From Eubacterium callanderi (GTDB lineage: Bacteria; Bacillota; Clostridia; Eubacteriales; Eubacteriaceae): 64,000 nucleotides of DNA. Below, in pieces: positions 43,209 through 51,837 of the stretch. The notes under the pieces are model-generated. The model was not told the origin of the DNA, did no database searches, and saw only the letters and a list, made by a program, of their open reading frames with translations. Positions within the stretch are counted from its first letter, which is position 1; every line of letters begins with the position of its first letter. The translations under genes and the position numbers were made by a program. Location: assembly GCF_900142645.1 (NCBI RefSeq), contig NZ_FRBP01000002.1:62001-126000 (forward strand), written 5' to 3'.

Positions 43209-43296
43209 CATTACCTCCATCATTTTATAATCACATTGGGCTTATTTTATTTCACCCTGATACTATTATATCACACCTGTAAAGCGGCGTCGCTTG

Positions 43297-44655
43297 TCAG
43301 GAAAGCACTGCTGCCGCCAGATTGCCGCAGAATGCGTAAAAAACGACCACCACCTCAGCAAAAATTGTCAAAAGTGTTACTGGAATGGCAAGGCCTTTTG
43401 ACCGCAACGCATTTTCCGCCCACACCAGGCCCTTTGCCAGAAAATACATGAGCGGTATAAGCGCGGTGATCACATAGCGCCCCTGGGGCTGGTAATCCGA
43501 CGAATAAGAATACCATATGCTTAAACCGATGGGCAGCAGAATTGCCAGTATCAGCGTGGCTGTCCATAAATGCCCTCGGGCGCCCTCTTCTTTTCGCGCT
43601 TCCTTAAACCACCACAGGAGAAAGCCAACGCCCCCCACACCAAAAATTCCCGTCAGGACAACATAGGCAATCTTCGACATGGGAATACTCATAAAACCAA
43701 AATTTCCTAAAAAGCTGATATAGGTCACAAAAATCCAGGGCGGACTCACCTTATCCATATTTTGATAGGAAGTAAACAGCATCTGCAGAATCGAATAGCC
43801 CGAGTTCATGGGCGTCACATGCTGCGAGGGCTTATAAGCTGGCTGGGCCAGCTGTTCTGCCAGCGCGGCGCTTGTCCGCATGCCGAAAAAATCGCCGTCG
43901 TGCAGCAGCGCGCTTCTCACAAACCACCAGCCTGCCAGTACAGCGCAGATCCCGATAATGACCAAGCCCAGGCCCAAAAACTTCCTGAGCGGCCATTTTT
44001 TACGGTTTATCAGGTAATCTCCTGCATACAGAACCACACTACACAGGATAAAGCCATAGGCATTGTAATAAGATAAAAAGCAAAGTGAAAGCCCCACAGC
44101 CATCACCACACAGCTTTTTAAATCCCAGTGGCGTTTCATTCCCAGTATCCACGAGTAAAAGATCAGCGCTGTGGAAAACAGCGCCAGGGTGTCATTATTC
44201 ACATAGGAGGAAATAAAAACAAACTGTGGCAGAAGACAGACCAGCACCGCGAAAAGGTAAACCCCTTTTCCATTAAAGCACTTTCTGCCAATGGCCAGCA
44301 CCAGCACCACTGTGCCCGTGGCAATGAGCGTATTGGCAAAGCGGGCCGCAAGGTAAAGCTGATCCTCAGCCATGCCGAACAGCGCTCCCGCCTGCATAAA
44401 TACCGCGGCGATCTGGTAGGCAAAAATCGGCTGATAGGCATAAGACTGTCCCCATAGGGGATTGACAATTTCCGGTTCATTGCCAAAGGGCAGCACCCCG
44501 TTCTTAAAAATAAAATGGGCGATATCGTACCGCATGTCCTCATCCGGCGCATTATTGTAGGGAATCAGCTGCGACCAGGCAAAATAAAAGAAGAAACAGA
44601 ACAACACAAAGAAAATTTCCCGCTGATAGGTTTTGAAAAAAGCTTTAGTCTGCAT
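43297..44655 (-). CDS. GT-C-like multispanning membrane glycosyltransferase
   Basis: 452 residues from ATG 44655 (the frame opens at 44733). About 11 membrane helices. The first periplasmic loop NNAPDEDMRYDIAHF carries an acidic D-E motif, where GT-C enzymes bind the polyprenyl-phosphate sugar. Last gene of the glycosylation operon (rffA, ATP-grasp, GT2, two EmrE-like genes, a 58-residue protein). Expected to move a sugar from a lipid carrier to a wall polymer or protein outside the cell. Acceptor unknown. Confidence 0.75.
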   Translation of the reverse strand: MQTKAFFKTYQREIFFVLFCFFFYFAWSQLIPYNNAPDEDMRYDIAHFIFKNGVLPFGNEPEIVNPLWGQSYAYQPIFAYQIAAVFMQAGALFGMAEDQLYLAARFANTLIATGTVVLVLAIGRKCFNGKGVYLFAVLVCLLPQFVFISSYVNNDTLALFSTALIFYSWILGMKRHWDLKSCVVMAVGLSLCFLSYYNAYGFILCSVVLYAGDYLINRKKWPLRKFLGLGLVIIGICAVLAGWWFVRSALLHDGDFFGMRTSAALAEQLAQPAYKPSQHVTPMNSGYSILQMLFTSYQNMDKVSPPWIFVTYISFLGNFGFMSIPMSKIAYVVLTGIFGVGGVGFLLWWFKEARKEEGARGHLWTATLILAILLPIGLSIWYSYSSDYQPQGRYVITALIPLMYFLAKGLVWAENALRSKGLAIPVTLLTIFAEVVVVFYAFCGNLAAAVLS

Positions 44656-44821
44656 CCCGATCCTGTTCCTTTCTGAATACCAGGCTGAACCAGAATGCCA
44701 GAAACGCCCCGGCTGCGAGCACAAGGGCAACATTCAGCACAAAATTACCTGTTTTGAACAAAAAAGGCAGTGCAATGTAGAGCAGCAGCAAAACCAATAA
44801 TACCGTCAATATTTTTTTCAT
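44645..44821 (-). CDS. 58-residue two-helix membrane protein
   Basis: ATG at 44819-44821, stop at 44645. Sequence starts MKKILTVLLVLLLLYIAL, has a second hydrophobic helix (NVALVLAAGAFLAFWFSLVF) and ends with charged RKEQDRDAD. It overlaps the start of the GT-C gene by 11 bp and sits 16 bp after the second flippase subunit, with AGCGAGGAGGTA as ribosome site. Too small for the usual gene cut-off. Probably a subunit of the flippase/transferase complex; inference. Confidence 0.7.
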   Translation of the reverse strand: MKKILTVLLVLLLLYIALPFLFKTGNFVLNVALVLAAGAFLAFWFSLVFRKEQDRDAD

Positions 44822-44836
44822 CCATTACCTCCTCGC

Positions 44837-45184
44837 TTAAAACAGCGCAAAAACCATAATCCCCGCAATAATCAGCACATTGCCGATGATCTTTCTCCGG
44901 CTGAGTTTTTCCTTTAAAATGAGTGTTCCCAGCACCGCCACATAGATATAGCCTGTCGCCTCAAGGACCGGCCCCAGCGAAAGCGGCACACCTTTATAGG
45001 CAAAGGTTGTCAGCAGGGTGGACGCCAGGAAAATGGTGTATGCCGTAATGACCATGGGGTTTAAATACTCCCGGATAACACTCGCGTACTTAACCTCCGC
45101 GCTTTTTTTCAGAATGATCTGGGAAATGGAGGATATGAACACCGAAACCAGAAACAGGATGGTATAAAAAAGCATATTATTCAT
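44837..45184 (-). CDS. EmrE-like flippase subunit B
   Basis: 115 residues from ATG 45184; four membrane helices, ending PVLEATGYIYVAVLGTLILKEKLSRRKIIGNVLIIAGI, of which GTLILKEKLS is the SMR/EamA signature. Its start overlaps the stop of the preceding gene (GATGAATAA), so the two are translationally coupled. Resembles ArnE/ArnF, which flip undecaprenyl-phosphate-aminoarabinose across the membrane. Confidence 0.8.
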   Translation of the reverse strand: MNNMLFYTILFLVSVFISSISQIILKKSAEVKYASVIREYLNPMVITAYTIFLASTLLTTFAYKGVPLSLGPVLEATGYIYVAVLGTLILKEKLSRRKIIGNVLIIAGIMVFALF

Positions 45185-45524
45185 CGTCACTCACCACCAG
45201 ATAAATGCCCGCGATAATAATAACAGACCCCACTACCATGGAAATCCGAAGCGTCTCACCAAAAAAGAGCATGCCCCAGACAATGCCCCAGATGATCACA
45301 ACCGCTTTGTTCGCAAAGGCCACCGTCAGCGGCATCCGCTTAAGCACCTGCTGCCACAGCAGCGCGTAAACCGCCAGTATCACCAGCACCAGACCATAAT
45401 AAAGAAAAAACTGAAATGACAGAAACGCCTGAGCCGCGGCCGCCTTTGAGCAAACCGAGGAGAAGGAGTAAACCAGCAGGAGGGCGTGGAGAAAAACAAA
45501 ATCCTTAGCGCGTATCTTTTCCAT
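45177..45524 (-). CDS. EmrE-like flippase subunit A
   Basis: 115 residues from ATG 45524 (the frame begins at 45539). Four helices; AFANKAVVIIWGIVWGMLFFGE is the SMR/EamA core. It overlaps the GT2 gene by 20 bp and the next subunit by 8 bp. As a pair they probably form the flippase for the lipid-linked sugar made by the GT2 enzyme. Confidence 0.8.
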   Translation of the reverse strand: MEKIRAKDFVFLHALLLVYSFSSVCSKAAAAQAFLSFQFFLYYGLVLVILAVYALLWQQVLKRMPLTVAFANKAVVIIWGIVWGMLFFGETLRISMVVGSVIIIAGIYLVVSDDE

Positions 45525-46470
45525 TTTTCCCGTCCTCAATATTCAGTGTGTTCCGCACCACATACTGCGGCGCGTTGTTCTGGCTGATATAAATACGGCC
45601 GATGTACTCGCCCACAAGTCCCAGCATCACCATGATCATACCGCCCAGAAAAACCGTAGCCGCCATCAGCGACGCCCATCCCGTGACCTCACTGGGCTCA
45701 ATAAATTGCAGAACTATTGTGTAAACGCCGTATACAAAACCTATTATGGCGATCAAGAAACCTAAAATCGTAGCGATCCGGAGGGGCTTGACTGAAAAAG
45801 CTGTAAAGCCATCCAGCCACAGTGAAAAAAGCTTGCCGATGGTATAACCGGACTCCCCGGACTCCCGCTCCCTGTGGGGAATCTCAACAGCGCTCACCCG
45901 CTTGGTAACACGCATGAGCAGCCCGTCAATATAAGGAAAAGGCTTGTCATACCGCAGCACCTCGTCGATGACAAAGCGTCTGGCGCAGAAATAACTGGTA
46001 AAAACCAGATGCCTGGGCTTTCCGATCAGCGCGTCTGCCATCATATCATTGACCCTGGAGCCAAAATTCCGAAAAGCGCTGTGCTTTTTTTCCGGATATT
46101 TGGCGTAAACCACATCGTCGCCCTCGTGCACCCGGTCCACCAGCTTATAGAATTCTCTGGGATCGGTCTGTCCATCGTCATCCAGGTTGATGACCAGATC
46201 GCCGGTCACATAGTGATAACCTGCCATAATGGCTGACGCCTGCCCAAAATTCCGGGCCAGGTTAACGACCCGCACTCTTGGGTTTATATCTGCCAGGCGC
46301 ATTAACACCTCATAGGTATTGTCCGGCGAGCAGTCATTGACCAGAATAACCTCATAATCATAGCCAGGACGCTGCCTGACAGTCTCATCAATATCCCGCA
46401 CCACAGCCTCTATGGTATCCTCTGAACGGTAGCAGGGAATGACAAAGGATAATTTTTCGCTAATCGACAT
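45505..46470 (-). CDS. Polyprenyl-phosphate glycosyltransferase, GT2 (ArnC/GtrB-like)
   Basis: 321 residues from ATG 46470. GT-A fold with SFVIPCYRSEDTI, VNDCSPDNTYEVL and the DDDGQTDP motif, then ArnC/GtrB-type C-terminal helices (ATILGFLIAIIGFVYGVY, GLVGEYIGRIYI). It attaches a sugar to undecaprenyl phosphate at the inner membrane face. Fifteen-base overlap region links it to the flippase gene. First step of a three-component glycosylation system. Confidence 0.9.
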   Translation of the reverse strand: MSISEKLSFVIPCYRSEDTIEAVVRDIDETVRQRPGYDYEVILVNDCSPDNTYEVLMRLADINPRVRVVNLARNFGQASAIMAGYHYVTGDLVINLDDDGQTDPREFYKLVDRVHEGDDVVYAKYPEKKHSAFRNFGSRVNDMMADALIGKPRHLVFTSYFCARRFVIDEVLRYDKPFPYIDGLLMRVTKRVSAVEIPHRERESGESGYTIGKLFSLWLDGFTAFSVKPLRIATILGFLIAIIGFVYGVYTIVLQFIEPSEVTGWASLMAATVFLGGMIMVMLGLVGEYIGRIYISQNNAPQYVVRNTLNIEDGKNGKDTR

Positions 46471-47590
46471 CCGCCCCCATCCTTTCCTTTTCAAAAATAT
46501 AAAAGCCGTAGCGGCTGGAGCTGTCTGTAACCGGATGATCATCCAGCTTTTCCGGCAGAGAGGTACACACAATCCGATCCTCTGCCGCCTCTTTCATGGC
46601 TTCGTAGTCTGCCAGATCCTCCGGACCGAAAATAAAACGGATTTCGACCGGGGAAGGCTCGTGTATAATTGAAAAATCCGGCACCTTCCCGCAGGCAATG
46701 TCAATGACCATGCCCACAAAGTCATAGCCTGTTGACAATGGCACCAGATGTGAGCCAATACAGTCTCCTCCCATTCGTCCGCCAATCTCCACAATGCGGA
46801 TAACTCCGTTTTTCTGGATAATGATTTCTGAATGGGACGCTCCGAATCTTATTTGAAGGGTGTCCAGAGCTTTCTTGACAATGGTGATGATCTGGTTGCG
46901 CAGGGCGGGTGTGACTTCAGCTGGCTGTAAATGGCCCTTTTCAATAAAATTAGGCGCGCCGGTGGTTCTTTTTTCCGTCAGCGCAAGAAAAACATGTATC
47001 CCCTCATAGGAGATACACTCCACGCTGTACTCCTTGCCCTCCACAAATTCCTCAATCATCACCTTTTTTTCAAAGGAATCCTCAAGGGCTTTATGAATGG
47101 CGGCTTCCAGCCCATCCGGTCCCTCGATCTTCGTAACCCCCCGGCTTCCGGACCGGTCCGTGGGTTTTACAATCAGTGGGTACGTAAGCGCCACATCCTG
47201 CGGACGGGTGGTCGCATCGCCTTCCATAAATCCAGGGATCGGGTCATCCGCAGCCTTAAAGGCGCAGCGCATGGCATACTTGTTGGTGCTGAGCTCAGCA
47301 GATGCCATGGAATTTCCCCTTAGCCCCAGCGCTTCAGCCACATAGCTGACCGTCAGAGACGCCAGGTCCGAGCCGATGGAGCAGATCCCCGCAATCCCCT
47401 CGGCTCTGCAGATTTCCAGAATCTTTTCCTTATCGACAATGCTGACAGGGTGAAAGACATCGGCTGTTTCCTCACCGATATCCCCTGCCTCCCAGGCAAA
47501 AACATGGGACTCATAGCCCTTTTCCTTTGCCCTCAGAATCAGCGGATTCTGAAACTCGCTGGCTCCGATTATTGCAATTTTCTCCTTCAT
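46460..47590 (-). CDS. ATP-grasp ligase
   Basis: 376 residues from ATG 47590 (AAGGAG 9 bp upstream). N-terminal pre-ATP-grasp domain, then LIVKPTDRSGSRGVTKIEG (P-loop of the ATP-grasp fold) and VEIGGRMGGDCIG, the metal/ATP motif. Such enzymes ligate a carboxylate to an amine. In this operon it could attach an acid or amino acid to the amino group put on by the RffA-like aminotransferase. Overlaps GT2 by 11 bp and follows rffA by a few bases. Confidence 0.85.
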   Translation of the reverse strand: MKEKIAIIGASEFQNPLILRAKEKGYESHVFAWEAGDIGEETADVFHPVSIVDKEKILEICRAEGIAGICSIGSDLASLTVSYVAEALGLRGNSMASAELSTNKYAMRCAFKAADDPIPGFMEGDATTRPQDVALTYPLIVKPTDRSGSRGVTKIEGPDGLEAAIHKALEDSFEKKVMIEEFVEGKEYSVECISYEGIHVFLALTEKRTTGAPNFIEKGHLQPAEVTPALRNQIITIVKKALDTLQIRFGASHSEIIIQKNGVIRIVEIGGRMGGDCIGSHLVPLSTGYDFVGMVIDIACGKVPDFSIIHEPSPVEIRFIFGPEDLADYEAMKEAAEDRIVCTSLPEKLDDHPVTDSSSRYGFYIFEKERMGADVD

Positions 47591-47610
47591 CAATCCATTC
47601 TCCTTCACGT

Positions 47611-48741
47611 TCACACCCGATAAAAGTCTTCGATGGCACTGGCCACCCGGTTCTGGTCTTCCCTCGCCAGCCCATAGTACATCGGCAGCCGCACAATCCG
47701 TTCACTTTCCCTGGTCGTATAGCGGTCCTCGCCGCTGAAACGGCCAACCCTGAGGCCCTCCGGCGCGGTGTGCAGGGGAATATAATGAAAAATCGCCTGG
47801 ATGCCGGCTTCCTTCATGTGAGCCATGAGCGCGGTCCTCTCCTCAAGATCCCGGGCCTTGATATAAAACATGTGGGCGTTGTGCGTGCATTCCTCAGGAA
47901 TAAAGGGCAGCTCAATCTGTTCTCTCCGGGCAAGGGGCAGGAGCAATTCATGATAGTAATCCCAGCTGGCCAGCCGGTCATTGTTGATTTCATCCGCGTG
48001 CTCCAGCTGTGCCCAAAGATAGGCGGCGTTCATATCGCTCGGAAGATAGGATGAACCATGGTTCACCCAGGTATATTTATCAATCTCCCCCCGGAAAAAA
48101 CGGCTTCGGTTGGTCCCCTTTTCCCGGATGATTTCAGCCTCTTCTTTATATTTCAGATCATTGATCACAATGGCGCCGCCCTCGCCCATGCTGTAGTTTT
48201 TGGTCTCATGAAAGCTGAAGCAGCCAAAATCGCCGAGGGTGCCAAGGGCTTTTCCTTTGTAAGAGGCCATCACTCCCTGGGCAGCGTCCTCAACCACCTT
48301 AAGGCCATGAGCAGCTGCGATGCCGTTTATAGTGTCCATCTCGCAGGAAACACCGGCATAATGCACTGGGACAATGGCGCGGGTTTTAGGGGTGATCGCA
48401 GCTTCAATCTGTTTTTCATCAATATTCAGAGTATCCGGCCGGATATCCACAAAAACAATGCGTGCCCCCCGCAGAACAAAAGCATCGGCAGTGGATACAA
48501 AGGTATAGGCAGGCATGATGATCTCGTCGCCCGGCTGTATCTGCAAGAGCAGTGCTGCCATCTCAAGGGCGTGGGTACAGGAGGTTGTCAGCAGCACCTC
48601 CTGCGCATTACAGCTTTTTTCCAGCCAGGCCTTGCATCTGGCCGTAAAGGCACCGTCACCGCTGATCTGCTTATTGTCGATTGCCTCCTTAATATATTTG
48701 AATTCATCCCCCATAAAGGGCGGTTTATTAAATGTAATCAT
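47611..48741 (-). CDS. rffA: RffA/WecE-type dTDP-4-amino-4,6-dideoxygalactose transaminase
   Basis: 376 residues, standard length. ISGDGAFTARCKAWLE, TTSCTHALEMAALLL, PGDEIIMPAYTFVSTADAFV and the PLP-lysine segment FSFHETKNYSMGEGGA (Lys within HETKN), then YLPSDMNAAYLWAQL. It transaminates dTDP-4-keto-6-deoxyglucose to the 4-amino sugar (TDP-Fuc4N) used in surface polymers. First gene of the operon; the 376-bp... upstream gap to the next gene is 117 bp and holds a terminator. Confidence 0.9.
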   Translation of the reverse strand: MITFNKPPFMGDEFKYIKEAIDNKQISGDGAFTARCKAWLEKSCNAQEVLLTTSCTHALEMAALLLQIQPGDEIIMPAYTFVSTADAFVLRGARIVFVDIRPDTLNIDEKQIEAAITPKTRAIVPVHYAGVSCEMDTINGIAAAHGLKVVEDAAQGVMASYKGKALGTLGDFGCFSFHETKNYSMGEGGAIVINDLKYKEEAEIIREKGTNRSRFFRGEIDKYTWVNHGSSYLPSDMNAAYLWAQLEHADEINNDRLASWDYYHELLLPLARREQIELPFIPEECTHNAHMFYIKARDLEERTALMAHMKEAGIQAIFHYIPLHTAPEGLRVGRFSGEDRYTTRESERIVRLPMYYGLAREDQNRVASAIEDFYRV

Positions 48742-48816
48742 ATTGTCGCCTCGTTCGTTTATTTCTCACGCTACCTATTATACGTCATATAAAAAGGCGG
48801 GTCAAATTCAACACAA

Positions 48817-48843
48817 AAAAAGATCTGAAATTCAGATCTTTTT
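48817..48843. terminator. Terminator (perfect 13-bp hairpin)
   Basis: AAAAAGATCTGAA / TTCAGATCTTTTT, symmetrical with A- and T-runs, 3' of the CMD-family gene on the minus strand. Confidence 0.88.
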
Positions 48844-48858
48844 AATTATTTCCTTAAA

Positions 48859-49176
48859 CTATGCTGTCTCTGTTTCATCATAGGCGTTAAGTGCCACCTC
48901 TAAAGCGTCAAGCACTGCAAGCCCTACTGCCGGCAGCCCCACCAGCACAGCGTCCCTGACTTCGTCTCTGCTTGCCCCCACCTTCTTTGCCATCATCACA
49001 TGAAAAGCCAGGCCGCCTGTCATTTGCGCGGCCGCCAGCGCGGAGATATAGGCCAATGCGTGGGTCTTTTTATCCAACGCGCTGTTTTGGGCCATTGCCT
49101 GAACAAGCTGTGAATAGGCTTTGCCTACCTCACCCGATTCTTCCATAAACATCTGAAATCCTGTGGTTACTTTCAT
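48859..49176 (-). CDS. Carboxymuconolactone-decarboxylase (AhpD-like) family protein, catalytic cysteines absent
   Basis: 105 residues, the size of a single CMD/AhpD domain. KKTHALAYISALAAAQMTGGLAFHVMMAKKVGAS follows the family layout (L-aaa-C-x2-C-x3-H-GAt), but where AhpD has CxxCxxxH this protein has M-T-G-G-x3-H, so both redox cysteines are replaced while the His stays. It cannot be a peroxidase partner of the usual type; a related lyase or a ligand-binding role remains possible. Lone gene. Confidence 0.85.
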   Translation of the reverse strand: MKVTTGFQMFMEESGEVGKAYSQLVQAMAQNSALDKKTHALAYISALAAAQMTGGLAFHVMMAKKVGASRDEVRDAVLVGLPAVGLAVLDALEVALNAYDETETA

Positions 49177-49320
49177 TAATATCGCTCCTTTTTTAGTATT
49201 AAGATCATTTTACGCTGGCTTTCTTTAGTTTATCCCACACCTTTTAAAAGCGTGCCTTCCCTTTTGGGCTACTCCCGGATGGCAAAATGTGCTAAAATAA
49301 AAATAAAAAAGGAAAAAGCT

Positions 49321-49956
49321 GTGTTTGAAATCTGTAATCTGAAATTTAAAAATATTCTGGATATTGAGGCTCTGACCATTGACCGTCCCATCACCTGTAT
49401 CATCGGCTCCTCGGGCAGTGGAAAAACCACACTGCTCAAGCATTTAAACAAGCTGTATACCCCCGACAGCGGCGCCATTACCTACAACGGCAGCGATCTC
49501 GCCGAAATCCCGGCTGTGTCCCTGCGCCGCGAGGTGGTCATGCTCGGGCAGACTCCTGTAATTTACAACGGCGACCTGGAAGAAAATTTACAGATCGGCC
49601 TCCGTTTTTCTGAGAAGCTGCCCGCGTCCAGGGACCGCCTGCTAAACGCCCTCGAGCAAGTGAAGCTAAATAAACCCTTGGATGATCCCTGTCTAAGCCT
49701 TTCAGGCGGTGAAAAACAGCGCCTCTGTCTGGCACGCGTCATGCTCATGGACGCGGAGGTTTATCTGCTTGACGAACCCTCGGCAGCGCTGGATAAGGAA
49801 ACGGAGCGTTTTATCATCACCAATCTGGCCGATTTTGTGACGCGCGAAAAGAAAGCGCTCATCATGGTTACCCACTCCGAGGAGGTCTCCGGCCTTTATC
49901 CCGAGGGGACCATCCGCATCGAAAACGGACGGACAGGAGGCTACGCCCATGAATAA
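49321..49956 (+). CDS. ABC transporter ATPase (FetA/YbbL-like)
   Basis: 211 residues from GTG 49321 (AAAAAGGAAAAAGCT upstream); the frame is open back to 49252 and an ATG at 49279 is an alternative. Walker A GSSGSGKTT, signature LSGGEKQRLCLARV, Walker B VYLLDEPSAALD. With the overlapping FetB-like permease it resembles E. coli FetAB, an iron exporter tied to oxidative-stress resistance. Substrate by homology only. Confidence 0.85.
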   Translation: MFEICNLKFKNILDIEALTIDRPITCIIGSSGSGKTTLLKHLNKLYTPDSGAITYNGSDLAEIPAVSLRREVVMLGQTPVIYNGDLEENLQIGLRFSEKLPASRDRLLNALEQVKLNKPLDDPCLSLSGGEKQRLCLARVMLMDAEVYLLDEPSAALDKETERFIITNLADFVTREKKALIMVTHSEEVSGLYPEGTIRIENGRTGGYAHE

Positions 49957-50743
49957 CAGCACCGTTATGGACCTTTCCATTTTTAATCTCGCCATCGCCT
50001 ATACCTTTGTGCTCCTGCTGCTGGTCATCTTTAAGGCAAGAGGCATCAAACGTGAAAAGATGATCCTCATTGCCACCACCCGCATGACCCTCCAGCTCAC
50101 GGTGATGGGCTATATTTTAATGTATGTTTTTGAAAATCCCAGCTGGTGGCTGACGCTGCTCATGCTCTCCGTCATGGTTGGATTTGCCATCTTTAATGCT
50201 TTAAAACGTGTGAAAACACTCATGAACAAAAAGCTCAGGCAGCTCATCGCCGTATCGATGGTGGCCGGCTATGGCGTCACGGCCATTATTTTCATGCTGG
50301 CAGTGCTGCATGTTACCCCCTGGTTCAACCCTCAGTACATTATTCCCATCTCAGGCATGATTGTCGGTAATGCCATGACGGGTATCGCCCTGGGGGCCAA
50401 CAAGCTGTGCAGCGCCATGCTTGAAAGGCACGACCAGATTGAAAGCGCCCTCATGCTGGGCGCCACTCCCAAGGCCGCAACCCGGGATATCGTCAACGAG
50501 GCCTTTGACAGTGCTATTCTTCCCACCATGAACAATATGCTGACCATGGGCATTGTCTCCCTGCCGGGCATGATGACCGGGCAGATCCTTTCCGGGACCT
50601 TTCCCCTGACTGCCATCAAATACCAGATCGGCATTATGCTGGCTATTCTGGGCTGCACAGCCATCACCGTGGTTCTGTTTGTCACCCTGGGCTATAAAAC
50701 CTTTTTTACCAAAGATGCCCAGTTTATCAGCAGCCAGCAGTAG
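49949..50743 (+). CDS. FetB-like permease (UPF0014 family)
   Basis: 264 residues with seven or so membrane helices. MIVGNAMTGIALGANKL and the LGATPKAATRDIVNEAFDSAILPTMNNM coupling segment (core LGATPKAATRD), then GIVSLPGMMTGQIL, are the UPF0014 signatures. Start overlaps the ATPase stop by 8 bp. Confidence 0.9.
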   Translation: MNNSTVMDLSIFNLAIAYTFVLLLLVIFKARGIKREKMILIATTRMTLQLTVMGYILMYVFENPSWWLTLLMLSVMVGFAIFNALKRVKTLMNKKLRQLIAVSMVAGYGVTAIIFMLAVLHVTPWFNPQYIIPISGMIVGNAMTGIALGANKLCSAMLERHDQIESALMLGATPKAATRDIVNEAFDSAILPTMNNMLTMGIVSLPGMMTGQILSGTFPLTAIKYQIGIMLAILGCTAITVVLFVTLGYKTFFTKDAQFISSQQ

Positions 50744-50773
50744 CCTCTCCCTTTAATCTTCTGCCAGCTTACC

Positions 50774-50806
50774 GCCGCAGCCAGTCTTTGGCTGTGGCTC
50801 TTTTAC
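50774..50806 (+). terminator. Terminator of the FetAB-like operon
   Basis: GCCGCAGCCA / TGGCTGTGGC stem followed by TCTTTTACTTTA. Confidence 0.7.
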
Positions 50807-50836
50807 TTTAGGAAAATGAAAACTTTTGAAAACTCC

Positions 50837-50864
50837 TTGACATTTAAGCATTCTTTGATAGAAT
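50837..50864 (+). promoter_or_regulatory. Promoter of degV
   Basis: TTGACA (50837-50842), 16-bp spacer, TAGAAT (50859-50864), giving a leader of about 60 nt. Confidence 0.65.
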
Positions 50865-50932
50865 TATAAATATTATTAGTTTTAAGTTAAAGTTATTTTA
50901 AATTTCAAATGAAAAACAGAGAGGAATTATCC

Positions 50933-51778
50933 ATGTCCATAAAAATTATTACCGACTCAACTTCCGATATCTCACAGGAGGAGGCTAAAAAGCTGGATGT
51001 CTCCATTGTCCCGCTTAAAGTTATCGTAGGTGATAACCAATACGATGAAGGGGTAGATATCAGCATTGAGGAATTTTACCCAATCCTTGAAAGCTCAAAA
51101 ACGCTTCCGACCACCTCACAGCCAACTCCCACGCAGTTCCTCCCTTATTTTGAGGAAGCTAAAAAGGCCGGCGACGACGTCATTGTCCTGCTGCTGTCCA
51201 GCAAAATCAGCGGAACAGTTCAGAGCGCAACCCTGGCCAAAAATATGGCGGAGTACGACCGCATTCACATCATCGACACCTTAAACGCCAGCATGGGCCT
51301 GCGCCTGCTGGTTGAATATGCCGTAAACATGCGGGCTGAGGGTAAAACAGCCGATGAGATCGTCTCTGTCCTCGACGAAGCCCGCCACCGCCTGGTGCTG
51401 CTGGCCATGGTCGATACCCTGGAATACCTGCAAAAGGGCGGCCGCCTTGGAAAAGGCGCGGCCACCATGGGTTCCCTGCTGCGGATCAAACCCATCGTTA
51501 CCCTGAACCAGGGCAGTCTCGAAATGCTGGCAAAGGCCCGCGGCTTAAAAAACGGCAACAAAATCCTTTCTGAACAGATTGCCAAGGCTCAGGGGCTTGA
51601 CCCTAACGTGCCCGTCTATCTTGGCTATACCCGGGACAAGGAGCAGGTTATGGACTTTAAAGCCCAGGCCATCCGCGACCACCATCTGGGCAAAATCGAA
51701 ATGCATCCGGTAGGCTGTGTCATCGGAACGCACACCGGCCCCGGGGCGGTCATCCTTGTCTTTTTAAAAGCGAAATAA
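50933..51778 (+). CDS. DegV-family fatty-acid-binding protein
   Basis: 281 residues from ATG 50933 (GAGAGGAATTATCC upstream). KIITDSTSDIS is the DegV start; TSQPTPTQF, LLLSSKISGTVQSA, DTLNASMGLRLLV and LEYLQKGGRLGK follow in family order. DegV (FakB-like) proteins bind fatty acids for the FakA kinase or hold lipids. FakA is not in the window. Confidence 0.95.
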   Translation: MSIKIITDSTSDISQEEAKKLDVSIVPLKVIVGDNQYDEGVDISIEEFYPILESSKTLPTTSQPTPTQFLPYFEEAKKAGDDVIVLLLSSKISGTVQSATLAKNMAEYDRIHIIDTLNASMGLRLLVEYAVNMRAEGKTADEIVSVLDEARHRLVLLAMVDTLEYLQKGGRLGKGAATMGSLLRIKPIVTLNQGSLEMLAKARGLKNGNKILSEQIAKAQGLDPNVPVYLGYTRDKEQVMDFKAQAIRDHHLGKIEMHPVGCVIGTHTGPGAVILVFLKAK

Positions 51779-51789
51779 GCCTGTAACCT

Positions 51790-51832
51790 AAAAATCCCCA
51801 ACCGAATCAAAGAACCCGGCTGGGGATTTTTT
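51790..51832. terminator. Bidirectional terminator
   Basis: AAAAATCCCCA / TGGGGATTTTT with A- and T-runs between convergent degV and tetR. Confidence 0.9.
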
Positions 51833-51837
51833 ATTGT

